Shown here: positions 8,276 to 20,100 of the stretch, one piece after another | How positions within the stretch are numbered: the first letter of the stretch is position 1 | Layout of the letters: each line of letters begins with the position of its first letter | Assembly: GCF_016744155.1 (NCBI RefSeq) | Contig: NZ_JADGEW010000017.1 | Span: forward strand, 28,598 to 92,597 | Direction of reading: 5' to 3' | Source of the DNA: Amphritea sp. | Lineage (GTDB): Bacteria > Pseudomonadota > Gammaproteobacteria > Pseudomonadales > Balneatricaceae | Length of the DNA stretch: 64,000 bases | Program-made: the position numbers and the translations under genes | The notes under the pieces: generated by a model | Databases searched by the model: none | Seen by the model: the letters and a program-made list of their open reading frames with translations, nothing else | Told to the model about the DNA's origin: nothing

Positions 8276-9031
8276 ATGAATAAAGTTATGATGCTGCGTT
8301 GTTTAATTTGTAGTTTGTTATGTGCGCTGAGTTTAAGCGCTAGTGCTGAGATATTTTCCTATTTAGATAGTAATGGGCGAAAAATATACGTAGATAGTCA
8401 GCATAAAATCCCCCCGCGTTACAGAGATCATAATGACACCAGAGCAATAGCCGTAGAGCAGCTGACCGAACAAGAGCTGCAGGATCGTAAAACTATGCGC
8501 GATCTGGCTGGCAAGCGACAAGAACTAAAGCGACAGCTGCGCAAACTTGAAACCACACTGGCTAAGATGGAGACCGCTATAACACTTAGGGGGCGTCAGG
8601 TTATTCTTCCTGTTGAAGTAAACTGGCGTGGCCGTAAAAGAACACTTAACTTACTGTTGGATACCGGAGCCTCAGTGACGGTATTGCATCAGGATTCAAT
8701 AGCTTCGCTGAATACGATTAGTCGGGATAGCAGTTATGCCCAGGTTGCGGGTGGTGGACTGATTAAAACCGAAAGAGTGGTTTTCGATAGGGTAAGCGTT
8801 GGCCCTTATGATTTTGAAAATCAATCCACTGCCGTCATCGAAAACAGTGGTAGTGCAGGCTTTAGTGGCTTGTTAGGCATGGATATTCTGGGAAGAGTTC
8901 GTTACGAAATAGATTACGGTCAACGTAAGATTGTCTGGAGCCCGGGTGAATATAAACAGATGCAACTGGCGGCAGAGAAGCTGAAAGTGCTTCAGGTTGA
9001 ATCTGCTAAAATCACGCTTCCAGATGAATAA
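8276..9031 (+). CDS. Retropepsin-like aspartic protease with DUF4124 domain
   Basis: The 251-residue protein is exported (signal peptide about residues 1-24). A DUF4124-type segment follows (IFSYLDSNGRKIYVDSQ), then a charged coiled coil at about residues 60-98. The last part is a retropepsin-like domain with the catalytic DTGAS motif near residue 132 and a GLLGMDIL segment near 200, as in the TIGR02281 clan. It probably cleaves, or only binds, periplasmic proteins. The start is preceded by AATAGGGAG. The last 20 codons belong to the duplicated block that recurs on the far side of the secretion island, where the encoded residues differ at a few positions. Confidence 0.85.
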   Translation: MNKVMMLRCLICSLLCALSLSASAEIFSYLDSNGRKIYVDSQHKIPPRYRDHNDTRAIAVEQLTEQELQDRKTMRDLAGKRQELKRQLRKLETTLAKMETAITLRGRQVILPVEVNWRGRKRTLNLLLDTGASVTVLHQDSIASLNTISRDSSYAQVAGGGLIKTERVVFDRVSVGPYDFENQSTAVIENSGSAGFSGLLGMDILGRVRYEIDYGQRKIVWSPGEYKQMQLAAEKLKVLQVESAKITLPDE

Positions 9032-9226
9032 AGCCCGCAATAGCGGGCTTTATTTTTTGGTAAGCTATTCAGTAGCTCAGCTTAGTTGAGTTCCTGCTCT
9101 GCCAGGTTTAGATCCAGTGTTGCTTTGAGTAGCTTATAGAGACGAATTGCAGCGTCGATCTCCTCTTTGCGATTGGTCAGACTCTCAATGTTCAACCCCA
9201 ATAGAATTCCCAGATCGCCACAACCT
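8972..9226. repeat. Left copy of the direct repeat flanking the secretion island
   Basis: This block contains the last 20 codons of the retropepsin gene, its terminator and the 3' end of a MTHFR-like gene. It matches 32072-32319 in the same orientation, at roughly 90 percent identity by eye. Homology ends abruptly near 9226. Confidence 0.9.
9031..9056. terminator. Terminator of the retropepsin gene
   Basis: AAGCCCGC pairs with GCGGGCTT around AATA, followed by TATTTTTT. A copy with one stem mismatch lies at 32131-32155. Confidence 0.9.
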
Positions 9227-9270
9227 CTACTCAAAAATACTGCATAACTCTTCCGTTTCAGCTTAATCCC
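9082..9270 (-). pseudogene. 3' remnant of a MTHFR-like gene (left island flank)
   Basis: Read on the minus strand, this frame gives GDLGILLGLNIESLTNRKEE and ends LNLAEQELN. It is nearly the same as the C-terminus of the complete MTHFR-like gene at 32163-33134. The remnant stops three to four codons early because CAA has become TAA. Similarity fades upstream of about 9226. There is no start codon and no catalytic domain, so it cannot be a working gene. It marks where the host MTHFR-like gene once ended next to the retropepsin gene. Confidence 0.85.
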
Positions 9271-9525
9271 TCAAGCAGTTATTGTTATTTCGGAAAGGAG
9301 GTTCTTACCCTTTTCACAACGCTCTTCTACAGGGGATTTCGCCGCCAGTACCCGCTGAAAAGCTCCATACTTACAAGAGTCGGTATAGGTAATCGATTGA
9401 ACCCAAGTATGTACATTACACGATGATCGATTCTTCTGAGTCGTGTCCTTAAAACCTATAGTGGAGTGATAGTGCTCTAGGCCTAGAGGAATTTTCTGCT
9501 TGGTGCTAGGTGTGTATATAAATCG
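9271..9525 (-). other. Open frame of unknown origin, in frame with the MTHFR remnant
   Basis: An 84-codon open frame without an ATG lies directly upstream of the MTHFR-like remnant, in the same frame and separated from it by a single TGA. It contains segments such as GLEHYHSTIGFKDT and VQSITYTDSCKYGAF, which look protein-like. I could not assign a family. It may be a decayed gene brought in with the island, or chance. The remaining bases to 9660 show nothing I can name, though the tolC promoter must be there. Confidence 0.3.
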
Positions 9526-9675
9526 CTACACAAATTGAGATGTTTACTTGTAATTTGGCCCTAATTGTCTCTGTTCGATGACGTTGATCATACTTCCAAT
9601 TGTATAAGTCTCGTACAATGTTTCTATGTTAAGTTTTTCTGGACATCAGATAATAAATAAATGGAGGTTCCTCAT

Positions 9676-11016
9676 ATGAAGATATTTTGTGTGTCTTATG
9701 CTGCTCGAAGTTCAATGCTAAGTGCTTTGCTTGTGATGGGGATGATGTCGGAAGGGCTGCAGGCTGAAACGCTTGCTGAACGACTGGAAACGGTTTTGAG
9801 CCAGCACAGACTGATTAGAATGGTTGACGCTGACGTAGCAGCCTCTGCTGAGGGTGTTGATATTGAGCGAAGTGCTTGGTATCCACAGTTATCGGTCAAT
9901 CTATCTCAGGGTAAGCATGACATTGAAAGGGATCAGGGTACTAGTGGTGACTTTGAACCTACTGAACAATCGATAGAATTAAAACAATTGGTATGGGATT
10001 TTGGTCTGACCAATAGTCGTATTCAGTCTGCAAAAAATGTCTATTACAAAGAAGATAAAGAAAGAGACCTTCAGAAACAGAATTTGTTGTTGGCGGCGGT
10101 TGAGGCTCATCTTCAGGTTGTGAGAACGCGGCAAACTGTCGAGTTCTCTAAAGCATCTGTTCGGAATATTAAACGCCAGACTAGGCTTGAAAGTTCGCGT
10201 ATTGAAGCGGGTAGAGGTTATGCGGCCGATAGCTTACAAGCCCGTTCACAATTAGCTTCCGCTCAAGCGCGAGGGGTGGCTGCACAAGGTAGTTTAGATA
10301 TTGCATTGAGTCGCTATCAGGCGGTTTATGGTCAATTGCCGGTAGACCCAGGTCAACTTGATTTCTTGACGGTGTCTAATTCAGTGATGCCGGACACCCT
10401 TCAAGATGCAGTCAGCCTATTGCGCCAGCATAACCCGGACATCCAGGCGGCGAAGAGCCGGGCTGACATCGAAAAAGCTCAAATAGACGTTGCGCGATTG
10501 AGCGAACTATCGCCGAGGTTAGATTTCTCCTTGGGTCAGAATAACTACTCTGAGCTGGATGGAGCATTCGGTAATCGAGAGGATGTGAAAGCTGAATTGA
10601 AACTACGATGGAACTTTAACCTAGGTATGAAGGTGTCGAGTTCGCAGCGAAGCGCAAGCCATCGTTTTGCGTCAGCGCAAGAGCGTGCTGAATATACCTA
10701 TGTTCAGGCAGTTGAAGAAGTTGAAAACGCTTGGGTTAGTTGGAATTCGGCAAAAAACCGAGGGGCTTTACTAGACGAACAGGCAGCTATTTCAATGAAA
10801 TTTCTTGAATTGGCGCGTAAAGAGCGGGATATGGGTAAACGTTCTCTACTTGATATCCTCAGTGGTGAAACCAGTATTATTAATGCACAAAGTGATGCAG
10901 TGCAGGCAAAGGTTGATGAGTCAATTGCAGCTTTTCGTCTGTTGCGAGCAGTTGGTGGAATGTCTCTAGATCTGTTCAAAGAGAACTCGTTCCGACCATT
11001 AGCGAACAACGACTGA
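9676..11016 (+). CDS. TolC-family outer membrane channel of the type I secretion island
   Basis: Outer membrane efflux proteins of this family form the exit duct of type I secretion. The protein has a signal peptide (about residues 1-31, ending GLQA) and two related halves rich in Ala, Gln and Glu helices. It also has the family-typical early segment SAWYPQLSVNLSQG and a later GKRSLLDILSGETSIINAQ. ATG at 9661 is in frame, but GGAGG lies within its first codons, 8 bases before the ATG at 9676, so the latter is the likely start (446 residues). It is the first gene of the island and reads towards the adhesin. A second, partial tolC lies at the right end of the window. Confidence 0.9.
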   Translation: MKIFCVSYAARSSMLSALLVMGMMSEGLQAETLAERLETVLSQHRLIRMVDADVAASAEGVDIERSAWYPQLSVNLSQGKHDIERDQGTSGDFEPTEQSIELKQLVWDFGLTNSRIQSAKNVYYKEDKERDLQKQNLLLAAVEAHLQVVRTRQTVEFSKASVRNIKRQTRLESSRIEAGRGYAADSLQARSQLASAQARGVAAQGSLDIALSRYQAVYGQLPVDPGQLDFLTVSNSVMPDTLQDAVSLLRQHNPDIQAAKSRADIEKAQIDVARLSELSPRLDFSLGQNNYSELDGAFGNREDVKAELKLRWNFNLGMKVSSSQRSASHRFASAQERAEYTYVQAVEEVENAWVSWNSAKNRGALLDEQAAISMKFLELARKERDMGKRSLLDILSGETSIINAQSDAVQAKVDESIAAFRLLRAVGGMSLDLFKENSFRPLANND

Positions 11017-11191
11017 TCAGGCCCATAAATGGTGTAAAAAGCAGCCGAGATAGTCAGGCTGCCGCAGTTGATTTAACAATGAAGCCCCATTAGATGTATA
11101 AGCCGAGCGATGTGGCTTGGGGTGTGGAATAAGTTAGGCGGCAATAATATTGGGACCACTGGGCACAGCGGTCATAAGCAAGGTGATAGAC

Positions 11192-14100
11192 ATGGTAGAC
11201 CAGAACAGTTTGACTCAGCAGAGCGAAATTTCAGAAGTTATTGTTAAGGTAGTTCAGTCTATCGATAGTTTAGATGCATCAAATATTCAGTTGCTGGATA
11301 TGTCTGAAGCGTTTGATACATTGCTGCAAGAGGGATGGACGGCAGACCAGATCCAAGAGTTAATAATAATACTGAAAACGATCGCTGCGGGTATTCCTGC
11401 AGAAAGCCTGTCTATTGCTACCTTGCTGGATGCTATTTTTAACCAGATGAATGAAGTGGGTAGTGATTTTAATACTGCGCTGCAGTCCTTTCCTGCTCCA
11501 ATACTGCGCGAGGCCTCCGACTATAGTGATGAGCCATCACAGTCTGGGACGGATAAATCTGGTTTGCCAGGTATAAACTCGCCAAATGCAGGCGAGAGCG
11601 TTGACTATGTTAATGAGCCTCCAACACCTCCTAACCCACTTAATCACCCTGAGTTAACTGGCTTAACACGGGATTCTTCTGACAGCAGTAGCCCGTCATT
11701 ACCTCGACCTGAAGTAACAGGCCTCACTCTAGATAATGTCGGAGGACAATCTTCGGGCACCCCAGAAACGACTTTACTTACGCAGGAGTTAACTGCGTTA
11801 ACTAGCCCAACGCAAAATGTAGTACTCCCTCCGACTCCGCTGAATTTGGAGAGTAGGTTTTCCATTGGTGCAATGGTGGCTAGCGTTGTCGAGGGCTCTG
11901 ATGGAGAGATTACCACTGTTAGTTTTGTCGTGAGTAGAACTAACCCTATTGCCGCTGGTGATTTGTCTTGGAGCGTATCAGGGTTGAGTAGTGATGATTT
12001 TGTTGGAGCAGTCGTTCCTGGTGGAACATTGTCTTTTGTTGTGGGGGAGAGTGAAAAAACTATCACGATTGATATTGCAGGCGATCGCAGTAATGAATCG
12101 ATTGAACAGCTGCAAATTTCGATCGATAGTAACGATGTTAATTTTGTGATTTTGAAGCCACAGGCTAATACTACTATTTTAAATGATGATAGTAATGTTC
12201 AAGTCAGTGTTGACCTAGACTCGGTTAATGAAGGTAATGAAGGTACAAGCCAGATTCTGACTTACACCCTAACTCGTGGTAATGCCTTGACGAGTAGTAG
12301 TGTCGATTGGTCCGTTGCGGGTATGGATGCCGCGGGTTTTGTTGGAGGCCAAGCCTTAAACGGCACCGTTAATTTTGCCGTTGGGGAGACCAGCAAAACC
12401 ATTACACTAGAGGTGCTGGGCGATAAAACCATTGAAACAACCGAGAATCTGGTCGTTTCACTGAGTAACCCTGGTGACAACCTCAACCTAGGGACCGTCA
12501 GCAGTGCCGCAACAACCGTCGTAAATGATGATGGCGAAGTTGTTATTAGTGTTGATCAAAGCAGTATTGATGAAGGCCGTGACGGTACCAGCCAGGTACT
12601 GACTTACACTCTCAGTCGCGACAATACCTTGACGAGTAGTAGCGTGGACTGGTCCGTTGAGGGAATGGATGCCGCGGATTTTGCTGGAGGCCAGGCCTTA
12701 AACGGCACTGTTACTTTTGCCGTTGGGGACACCAGCAAAACCTTTACACTAGAGGTGCTGGGCGATAAAACCATTGAAGCAACCGAGAATCTGGTCGTTT
12801 CACTGAGTAACCCTGGTGACAACCTCAACCTAGGGGCCGCCAGCAGTGCCATAACAGCCGTCGTAAATGATGATGGCGAAGTTGTTATTAGCGTTGATCA
12901 AAGCAGTATTGATGAAGGCCGTGACGGTACCAGCCAGATTCTGACTTACACTCTCAGTCGCGACAATACCTTGACGAGTAGTAGCGTGGACTGGTCCGTT
13001 GCAGGGATGGATGCCGCGGACTTTGCTGGAGGCCAGGCCTTAAACGGCACTGTTACTTTTGCCGTTGGGGACACCAGCAAAACCATTACACTAGAGGTGC
13101 TGGGCGATAAAACCATTGAAGCAACCGAGAATCTGGTCGTTTCACTGAGTAATCCTGGTGACAACCTCAACCTAGGGACCGCCAGCAGTGCCGCAACAAC
13201 CGTCGTAAATGATGATGGCGAAGTTGTTATTAGCGTTGATCAAAGCAGTATTGATGAAGGCCGTGAGGGTACCAGCCAGGTACTGACTTACACTCTCAGT
13301 CGCGACAATACCTTGACGAGTAGTAGCGTGGACTGGTCCGTTGCGGGAATGGATGCCGCGGATTTTGCTGGAGGCCAAGCCTTAAACGGCACTGTTACTT
13401 TTTCCGTTGGGGACACCAGCAAAACCATTACACTAGAGGTGCTGGGCGATAAAACTATTGAAGCAACCGAGAATCTGGTCGTTTCACTGAGTAACTCTGG
13501 TGACAACCTTAATCTAGGAGCCGTCAGTAGTGCCGCAACAACCGTCGTAAATGACGATGGAGAAGTTGTCGTGAGCGTTGATCATAGCGCTATTGATGAA
13601 GGTTCGGAGGGTACTTCTCAAGTACTGACCTACACCCTGAGCCGTGATAATACTTTGACAGCCAGTAGTGTTGACTGGTCAGTCACAGGCCTCGTTGATA
13701 TTGGTGACTTTGCGGTGGGTCAGGCCTTGAGTGGTACAGTCAATTTTGCTGCGGGAGAGTCCTCAAAAACCGTTACTCTGGAGGTGATTGGGGATAAAAC
13801 TATAGAGATAGATGAGAGTATTGTTTTTACCCTCAGTAACCCCGGTGATGATCTAAATCTAGGAGGAGTCAGCTCCAATACCACAAGGGTTATTGATGAC
13901 GATTCATTAGCATCGATCGTTGCTGATCAGGTATCTGTTGTCGAAGGCAACGAGGGCAGCAGTCAGGTTGTCACTTTCACGGTGAGTCGCAGTGGATCGT
14001 TATCGGCGTCACAGGTTGACTGGAGTGCCAGTGGTTTGGACGCCACTGATTTTGATGGTGGCGTGATACCGTCAGGCATGCTGAATTTTGCTGTTGGCGA

Positions 14101-17100
14101 ACTGAGTCAGCAAATTAGTATCATCATCGATGGCGACCGGGATATTGAGTCGGATGAAACGCTGACGGTTTCTTTGTCGAACCCCGGTAGCGATATGACG
14201 CTGGGAACGGCGAGCGCTGATATCACTGTGATTAACGATGATTCAGGCTTCAGTTTAATTGGTGATGTGATGACGCTCGTCGAGGGCGGTACCGGTAGTG
14301 AAGCGCTGGTACAGTTCCATGTGGTGCGATCAGAAGGCTTAAACCAGGCGATGGATATTGATTTTCGTCTTATTGGCTTAGGTGCGTCATCGGCCGATGC
14401 GTTAGATTTTACAGCAGGTCAGGACGGCTTAGGTGATAACGGGGGTATGCCGAGCGGGACGGTTAGCTTTGGCGCTGGTGAAACCAGTAAAGCGGTGACG
14501 GTACGTATCTCTGGTGATGCGACCTTTGAGCCGAATGAGGCTTTTGGAGTGTTGTTGGAAAATCCGCCTGCTGGAGCGTCTATTGTCTACGGCGAAGCCT
14601 TTGGTGAGATTCTGACTGATGAGATGTCGTTTGATGTGAGTGCGGTCATCGGTTCTGTGCTTGAAGGAAATCGCAGCGATACCGGTGGGCAGCTAGAATT
14701 TCTGGTGACTCGCCAGGGTGATATAGAAAGCGCTGCGAATGTAGGCTATCAAATTAATGGCTACGGTGAGAGTCCTGTAAATACGGCTGACTTTGCAGCC
14801 GCGCAAGATCTGTCGGGTAGTGTTGTCTTTGCTGCGGGGCAAGCCAGTGTAAGCGTATTTGTTGACCTCGAAGGTGATAGCTTAATTGAAGGTATTGAGC
14901 ACTTTAGCTTCGATCTAGTGCCTGAAACTCAGAACACCATTATCGGTATTGGCACCGCGTTAGGCACGATAGCACCAGATGATATTGCTATAGTCATCGC
15001 CAGCCTGGATGCGATTCGTAAAGAGGGCTCGACTGTAGGTGAAGAGCAACAACACAGCTTTATCGTCACCCGAGGCGGTTACCTGGATGCAGCCGTTGTA
15101 CTTGATTGGGAAGTAGTGGGTAACGGAGGTTCGCCTGTCGATGCCAGCGACTTTGGCGGAACATTGCCCAGTGGCACTTTGATTATTAACAGCGGTGATA
15201 CGCAAGGGTTGGTTAGTTTCGCTCCGAGTGTCGATGAACTATTAGAAAGTAATCAAGGCTATCAGGTGATACTGACTACGGCACAGGATGGAGTAGTGCT
15301 GTCCACTGACCGAGCTAACGGTACCATTTTGAATGATGATATGGGCCTGACATTACTGGCGACAAATTTAGACCGTCCTGAAGGTAACCCTGGCGATACT
15401 TCGCAGTTGAGTTTTAGCGTCAGTCGCAGTGGTGATTTAACCCAGTCTGCTTCTGTGAACTGGGCATTGCTTGCAGATTCCGTTAACGGAGTGGACAGTA
15501 GTGATTTCGATGGCGGTGTGCTGCCGTCTGGCACCATTGATTTTCTTCGCGGTGTACAAACCCAGTTAGTAACTATTCCACTCAGTCTGGATGAAATTAT
15601 CGAAGCTGATGAAGGCTTTAGTATTCAGTTGAGTGGGGCTTCCGGAGGCACGGAGATACTCCTTAATAACGTTTCCGGTGTTATTCGTAACGATGATGCT
15701 AGTTTTGCTCTGCAGCCTGGTTCTACCGTGCAGGAAGGAGACTCAGGCACAACTGTGATTAGTTTGACGGTGTTGCGTAGTGGCGATCTAAGCGGCACTG
15801 ATACGGTTAACTTTTCGGTTAGCGACGCACTTTCCGGAGCATCCGTATCTGCAGATGACTTTGTCGGAGGGGTTTATCCAACAGGCACAGTAACGTTTAA
15901 CCCAACGGATGCTAGTCAAACCATTGAGGTTGCAGTACAAGGGGATGGGATACTAGAAACTGATGAAGGTTTGACGGTTACGCTAGCAACCCCCAGCGCC
16001 GGCAGTACCATTACAGCAGACCAGGCCAGTGTAGTTGTCTCCAACGATGACGATAGCCTTTCGATTACCGCAACCAGTGCGGACAACAACGAGGGTGATA
16101 CGAGTAGTGACTTTACCTTTACCGTGACACGCACGGGTAATCTAGCCAAAGCTACTAGCGTTGAGTGGAATGTTGCGGGTAGTGGTGGTGCACCAGCTGC
16201 AGCGACAGATTTTGTCGGCGGAGCCCTACCCAGCGGCTCGCTTTCTTTTGCTTCAGGCGAAACTAGTAAGATTATTACCGTATCGGTATTAGGTGATCTA
16301 TTACAAGAGAATGACGAAAGCTTTAACGTCAACTTATCTAATGCCAGCGCAGGAACAGAATTAGCGACCGAGACAGCGGCGGGTATTATTCGTGATAATG
16401 ATACCGGGCTATTAATTGCTGCTACCAGTGTCGACCTGATTGAGGATGATGCTGGGAGTCAGAACCATACCTTTACGGTAACCCGTACTGGCGACTTGTC
16501 AGGCACTACCACCGCCGATTGGACAATCACCGGGGCGACGGATGTCAACGATTTCTCCGCGTTATCAGGTACGGTTAACTTTGCTGCTAATGAAAGCAGC
16601 CAAGTGATCACAGTTCAAGCGCTTGGTGATACCACTGTCGAGTCGACTGAAAGCTTTACGGTGACTTTGAGTAACGCTTCAAATAATGCTGATATTCAGG
16701 TAGATGCGGCGACCAGTAGTATTATTGCCGATGATATTGCACTGACGGTTACGGCAGGTGCTGTTAGCGTTCTTGAAGGGGCCACAGGCACCACAAATAT
16801 TTTGGAGTACACAGTTACTCGTACTGGTGATACCGCTTCAACTACCTCAGTGGATTGGACTGCGACAGGCTTGAGTGCTGCTGATGTCAGCGGGTCTTCA
16901 CCGTTATCAGGCAGCTTGGCTTTTGCTGCGAACGAATTGATTAAAACCATCAGTATCATCGTATTAGGTGATATGGAAAATGAAGCTGATGAAACGCTGA
17001 CAGTAACGCTCAGCAATCCAGGCGCCAACACGGCACTGATTACTGACAATGCTTTCACCGTGGTAACCAATGACGATGGCGAGTTTGCAATTACGGCAAC

Positions 17101-20100
17101 CAATGCAACCTTGGACGAAGGTGATACTGGTGAAACCGATTATGTATTTACCGTTACACGTGCCGGCGATACGAATGTAGAGGGGACTATCGACTGGCGC
17201 GTAGAATTGCCCGGCGGTCTCGCCGATGCCAATATCGGTGATTTCAGCGCTGCGCAGGATGGTTTGACTACGAATGGCGGATTGCCGTCTGGGAGTTTAA
17301 CTTTTGCTGCGGGCATCACGAGCCAAGAGATCCGAGTGCGAGTTGCGACTGATGGCGAAGTCGAGCAAAACGAAAACTTCAATGTAGTGTTGGATAACCC
17401 GACCAGCAACAATGAGATCACCACGCCATCGGCGGCCGGTGTAATTCAGAACGATGATACCGGTTTTTCCATCATTGCCGTGACTAGCGATCAACTGGAA
17501 GGGCAGTCGGGCACCACAACTTATACCTATACCGTTACCCGGGCGGGGGATATCTCTAATGCCGCCTTAGTGGATTGGTCGGTAGCCGGTGCCGCAGGGG
17601 TGACTGGTGCTGATGCGGCTGCGAGTGCCGGTGATTTTACTGGTGTGATGAGTGGTACGCTAAATTTCAATGCCAACGAAGCCAGCGTAACGCTAGACGT
17701 CATTGTTAATGGTGATACAACAGTGGAAGAGCACGAAGGCTTCCAAGTCACTATAGCTAATGCTCGCTTGACCGATACTACCGCGCAAGTGATAGTTGAT
17801 AACAGCGCCGATGGTTTGATTCGCAATGATGATCAAAGCTTTGCTGTTGCCGCCGCTAACAGTACTATCACAGAAGGCAATAGTAGCACCACTCAAGTGA
17901 GTTTTAACGTTACCCGTAGCGGTGATAGTAGTGCCGAAGCTACCGTTGATTATGTGATGACCGGCGCCAATGGTGCGGTGGACAGCGATATTATAGGTAG
18001 CCTGCCGAGCGGTACGTTAACGTTTGCGGCGGGGCAGTCGATCTTGGCTGTATCTGTTGATGTAAATGGCGATACGCTGGCTGAAAACGACGAAGACTTC
18101 ACCTTGACGCTGAGCAATCAGTCGACCGGTTTTATCTCTACGGCCAATGCTACAACGACGGTTATAAACGATGATATCAACTACGCAATCACCGCTCCGG
18201 TGGATCAGGCAGAGGGAGAAAGTGGTACTACCACCGTGGAATATACGGTCCAACGGACCGGTGATACCAGTGGTGCAACGGATATACTTTGGCGCTTATT
18301 AAGTGCGACAGGATTAACGACTGCGGATTTTGTTGGTAATCAAGATGTGCTAGGAACCAATGCAGGGCTTCCGAGCGGTACCTTGAGTTTTGCTAACAAC
18401 CAAATCAGCAAAACCATCAGCCTGGCGGTTGCGGGTGATACTACGCTAGAGGCCGATGAAACCTTAACCATTGAGCTCTATACGCCCACAGCTGGCACTA
18501 TCCAGTCCGGTGATGAAACAGACAGTATGTTATTGCTCAGCGATGATGATCAGTTCGATATCAGCGCCGATATCGCCAACCTGGATGAGGCGAATAGCGA
18601 TCATGATGTCACCTTTAGCGTGACGCGTACTGGATCGCTAGATGGTGCGCGAACATTGAACTGGGCTGCATCTGGATTATCAGCCGATGATTTTGTTGGT
18701 GGTAGTGTACCGTCCGGAACGGTCTCTTTTGCCGATGGCGTGAACTCAGCAACCATTACGGTTTCGATCTCTGGTGATTCAACAGTTGAGGCAGATGAGA
18801 CGCTAACCGTTACTTTATCGGGTGCACCTAACAACTCGATTATAGGATCAAATTCTGCGACAACCACATTGGTTAACGACGATGCTAGTTTGGCTATTAC
18901 ACCGTTGCTTGCAGATAAAAATGAAGGGAACACTACCCTTGCTTCTGGTGAAATCCCTCAGGATAACACTTCAGTATTTACGGTTGGGGCAGATGGCGAT
19001 TATCAAGGGGAAATTGGTGATGATGGCCTTGATTGGAGAGATAAGGATTGGTTTCGAGTTAATTTGACGGAGGGGCATTCTTATCTGATTAGGAGTGAAG
19101 GTTCCGGAAGTGGTGGTAATACATTGCTTCCCCCTAGAATAGATGGGATCTACGCTGAGGACGGTACATCTTTAGGCTATTCAGCCGATACTTTTTCGGG
19201 CAGTCCCCAATATACAGCCGAAACAACATTTACGCCTGATACTTCGGGTATCTATTTTATATCTGCAGCTTCATACGCGGGTGGTGGCTACGAAGGGACC
19301 TACACCTTGAAAGTCGCTGACCAAACGACACCTGGTGCCGATGTTAGTGTGCCAGCGGTAACACTAGTTCCTTTCACCTTCACCGTAACGCGTTCGGGGG
19401 ATACAGATCAGGTATCCACTGTCGATTGGCGAGTGGGGGGAGGCACTGATCCACTCTTAGCGTCGGAGTTTGACGCAGGTGGCGATATTCTAGGTGACAA
19501 CGGAGGGTTGCCTAGTGGAAGCCTAACATTTACTGCAGGTGAGGTTAGCAAAGTCGTTACTATTAATGTCGTTAGTGACAATCTGCTCGAGGCCGACGAA
19601 ACGCTTCGTGTTACGCTTTCCAATAGTTCTGCCGGTACCTCGATTACTACCGAGAGTGCCGATGGTGTGGTACGTAATGATGATGCTGAACTGAATATCA
19701 CTGCTGGAACAGCCTCACTGATAGAAGGCGATGCTGGACATAGTACTGGAGTTGCCTACACCTACACCGTCACCCGTACAGGCAATACCGACCAAGTCAC
19801 AACGGTCGATTGGGATGTTGCCCATGGGACTACCGATCAAAGCGATTTCAGTAACGGCAGCAACGCCAATATTAATCCTAGTAATACTTTGACCTTTAAT
19901 TCTGGTGAAACCTCGAAAACTATTACTGTATATGCCCATGGTGATACTGGCGCGGGGAGTGTCGAGGATGATGAAACGTTCAGTGTTCAGCTCAGTAATT
20001 CGAATGAGGGCAGCTCGATAGGCAGTACATCGTCATTTGACAGTACAATTGTCAACGATGATACGATGTTGACCTTGAGTGTGGATGATTATAGTAAGGC

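Noticed and set aside
11380..11400. IAAGIP in the adhesin N-terminus as a LapG-type cleavage site
   Set aside because: The residue before AAG is Ile rather than the usual Thr, Ala or Pro. The surrounding region is helical, unlike a LapA retention module, and no lapD or lapG genes are nearby.
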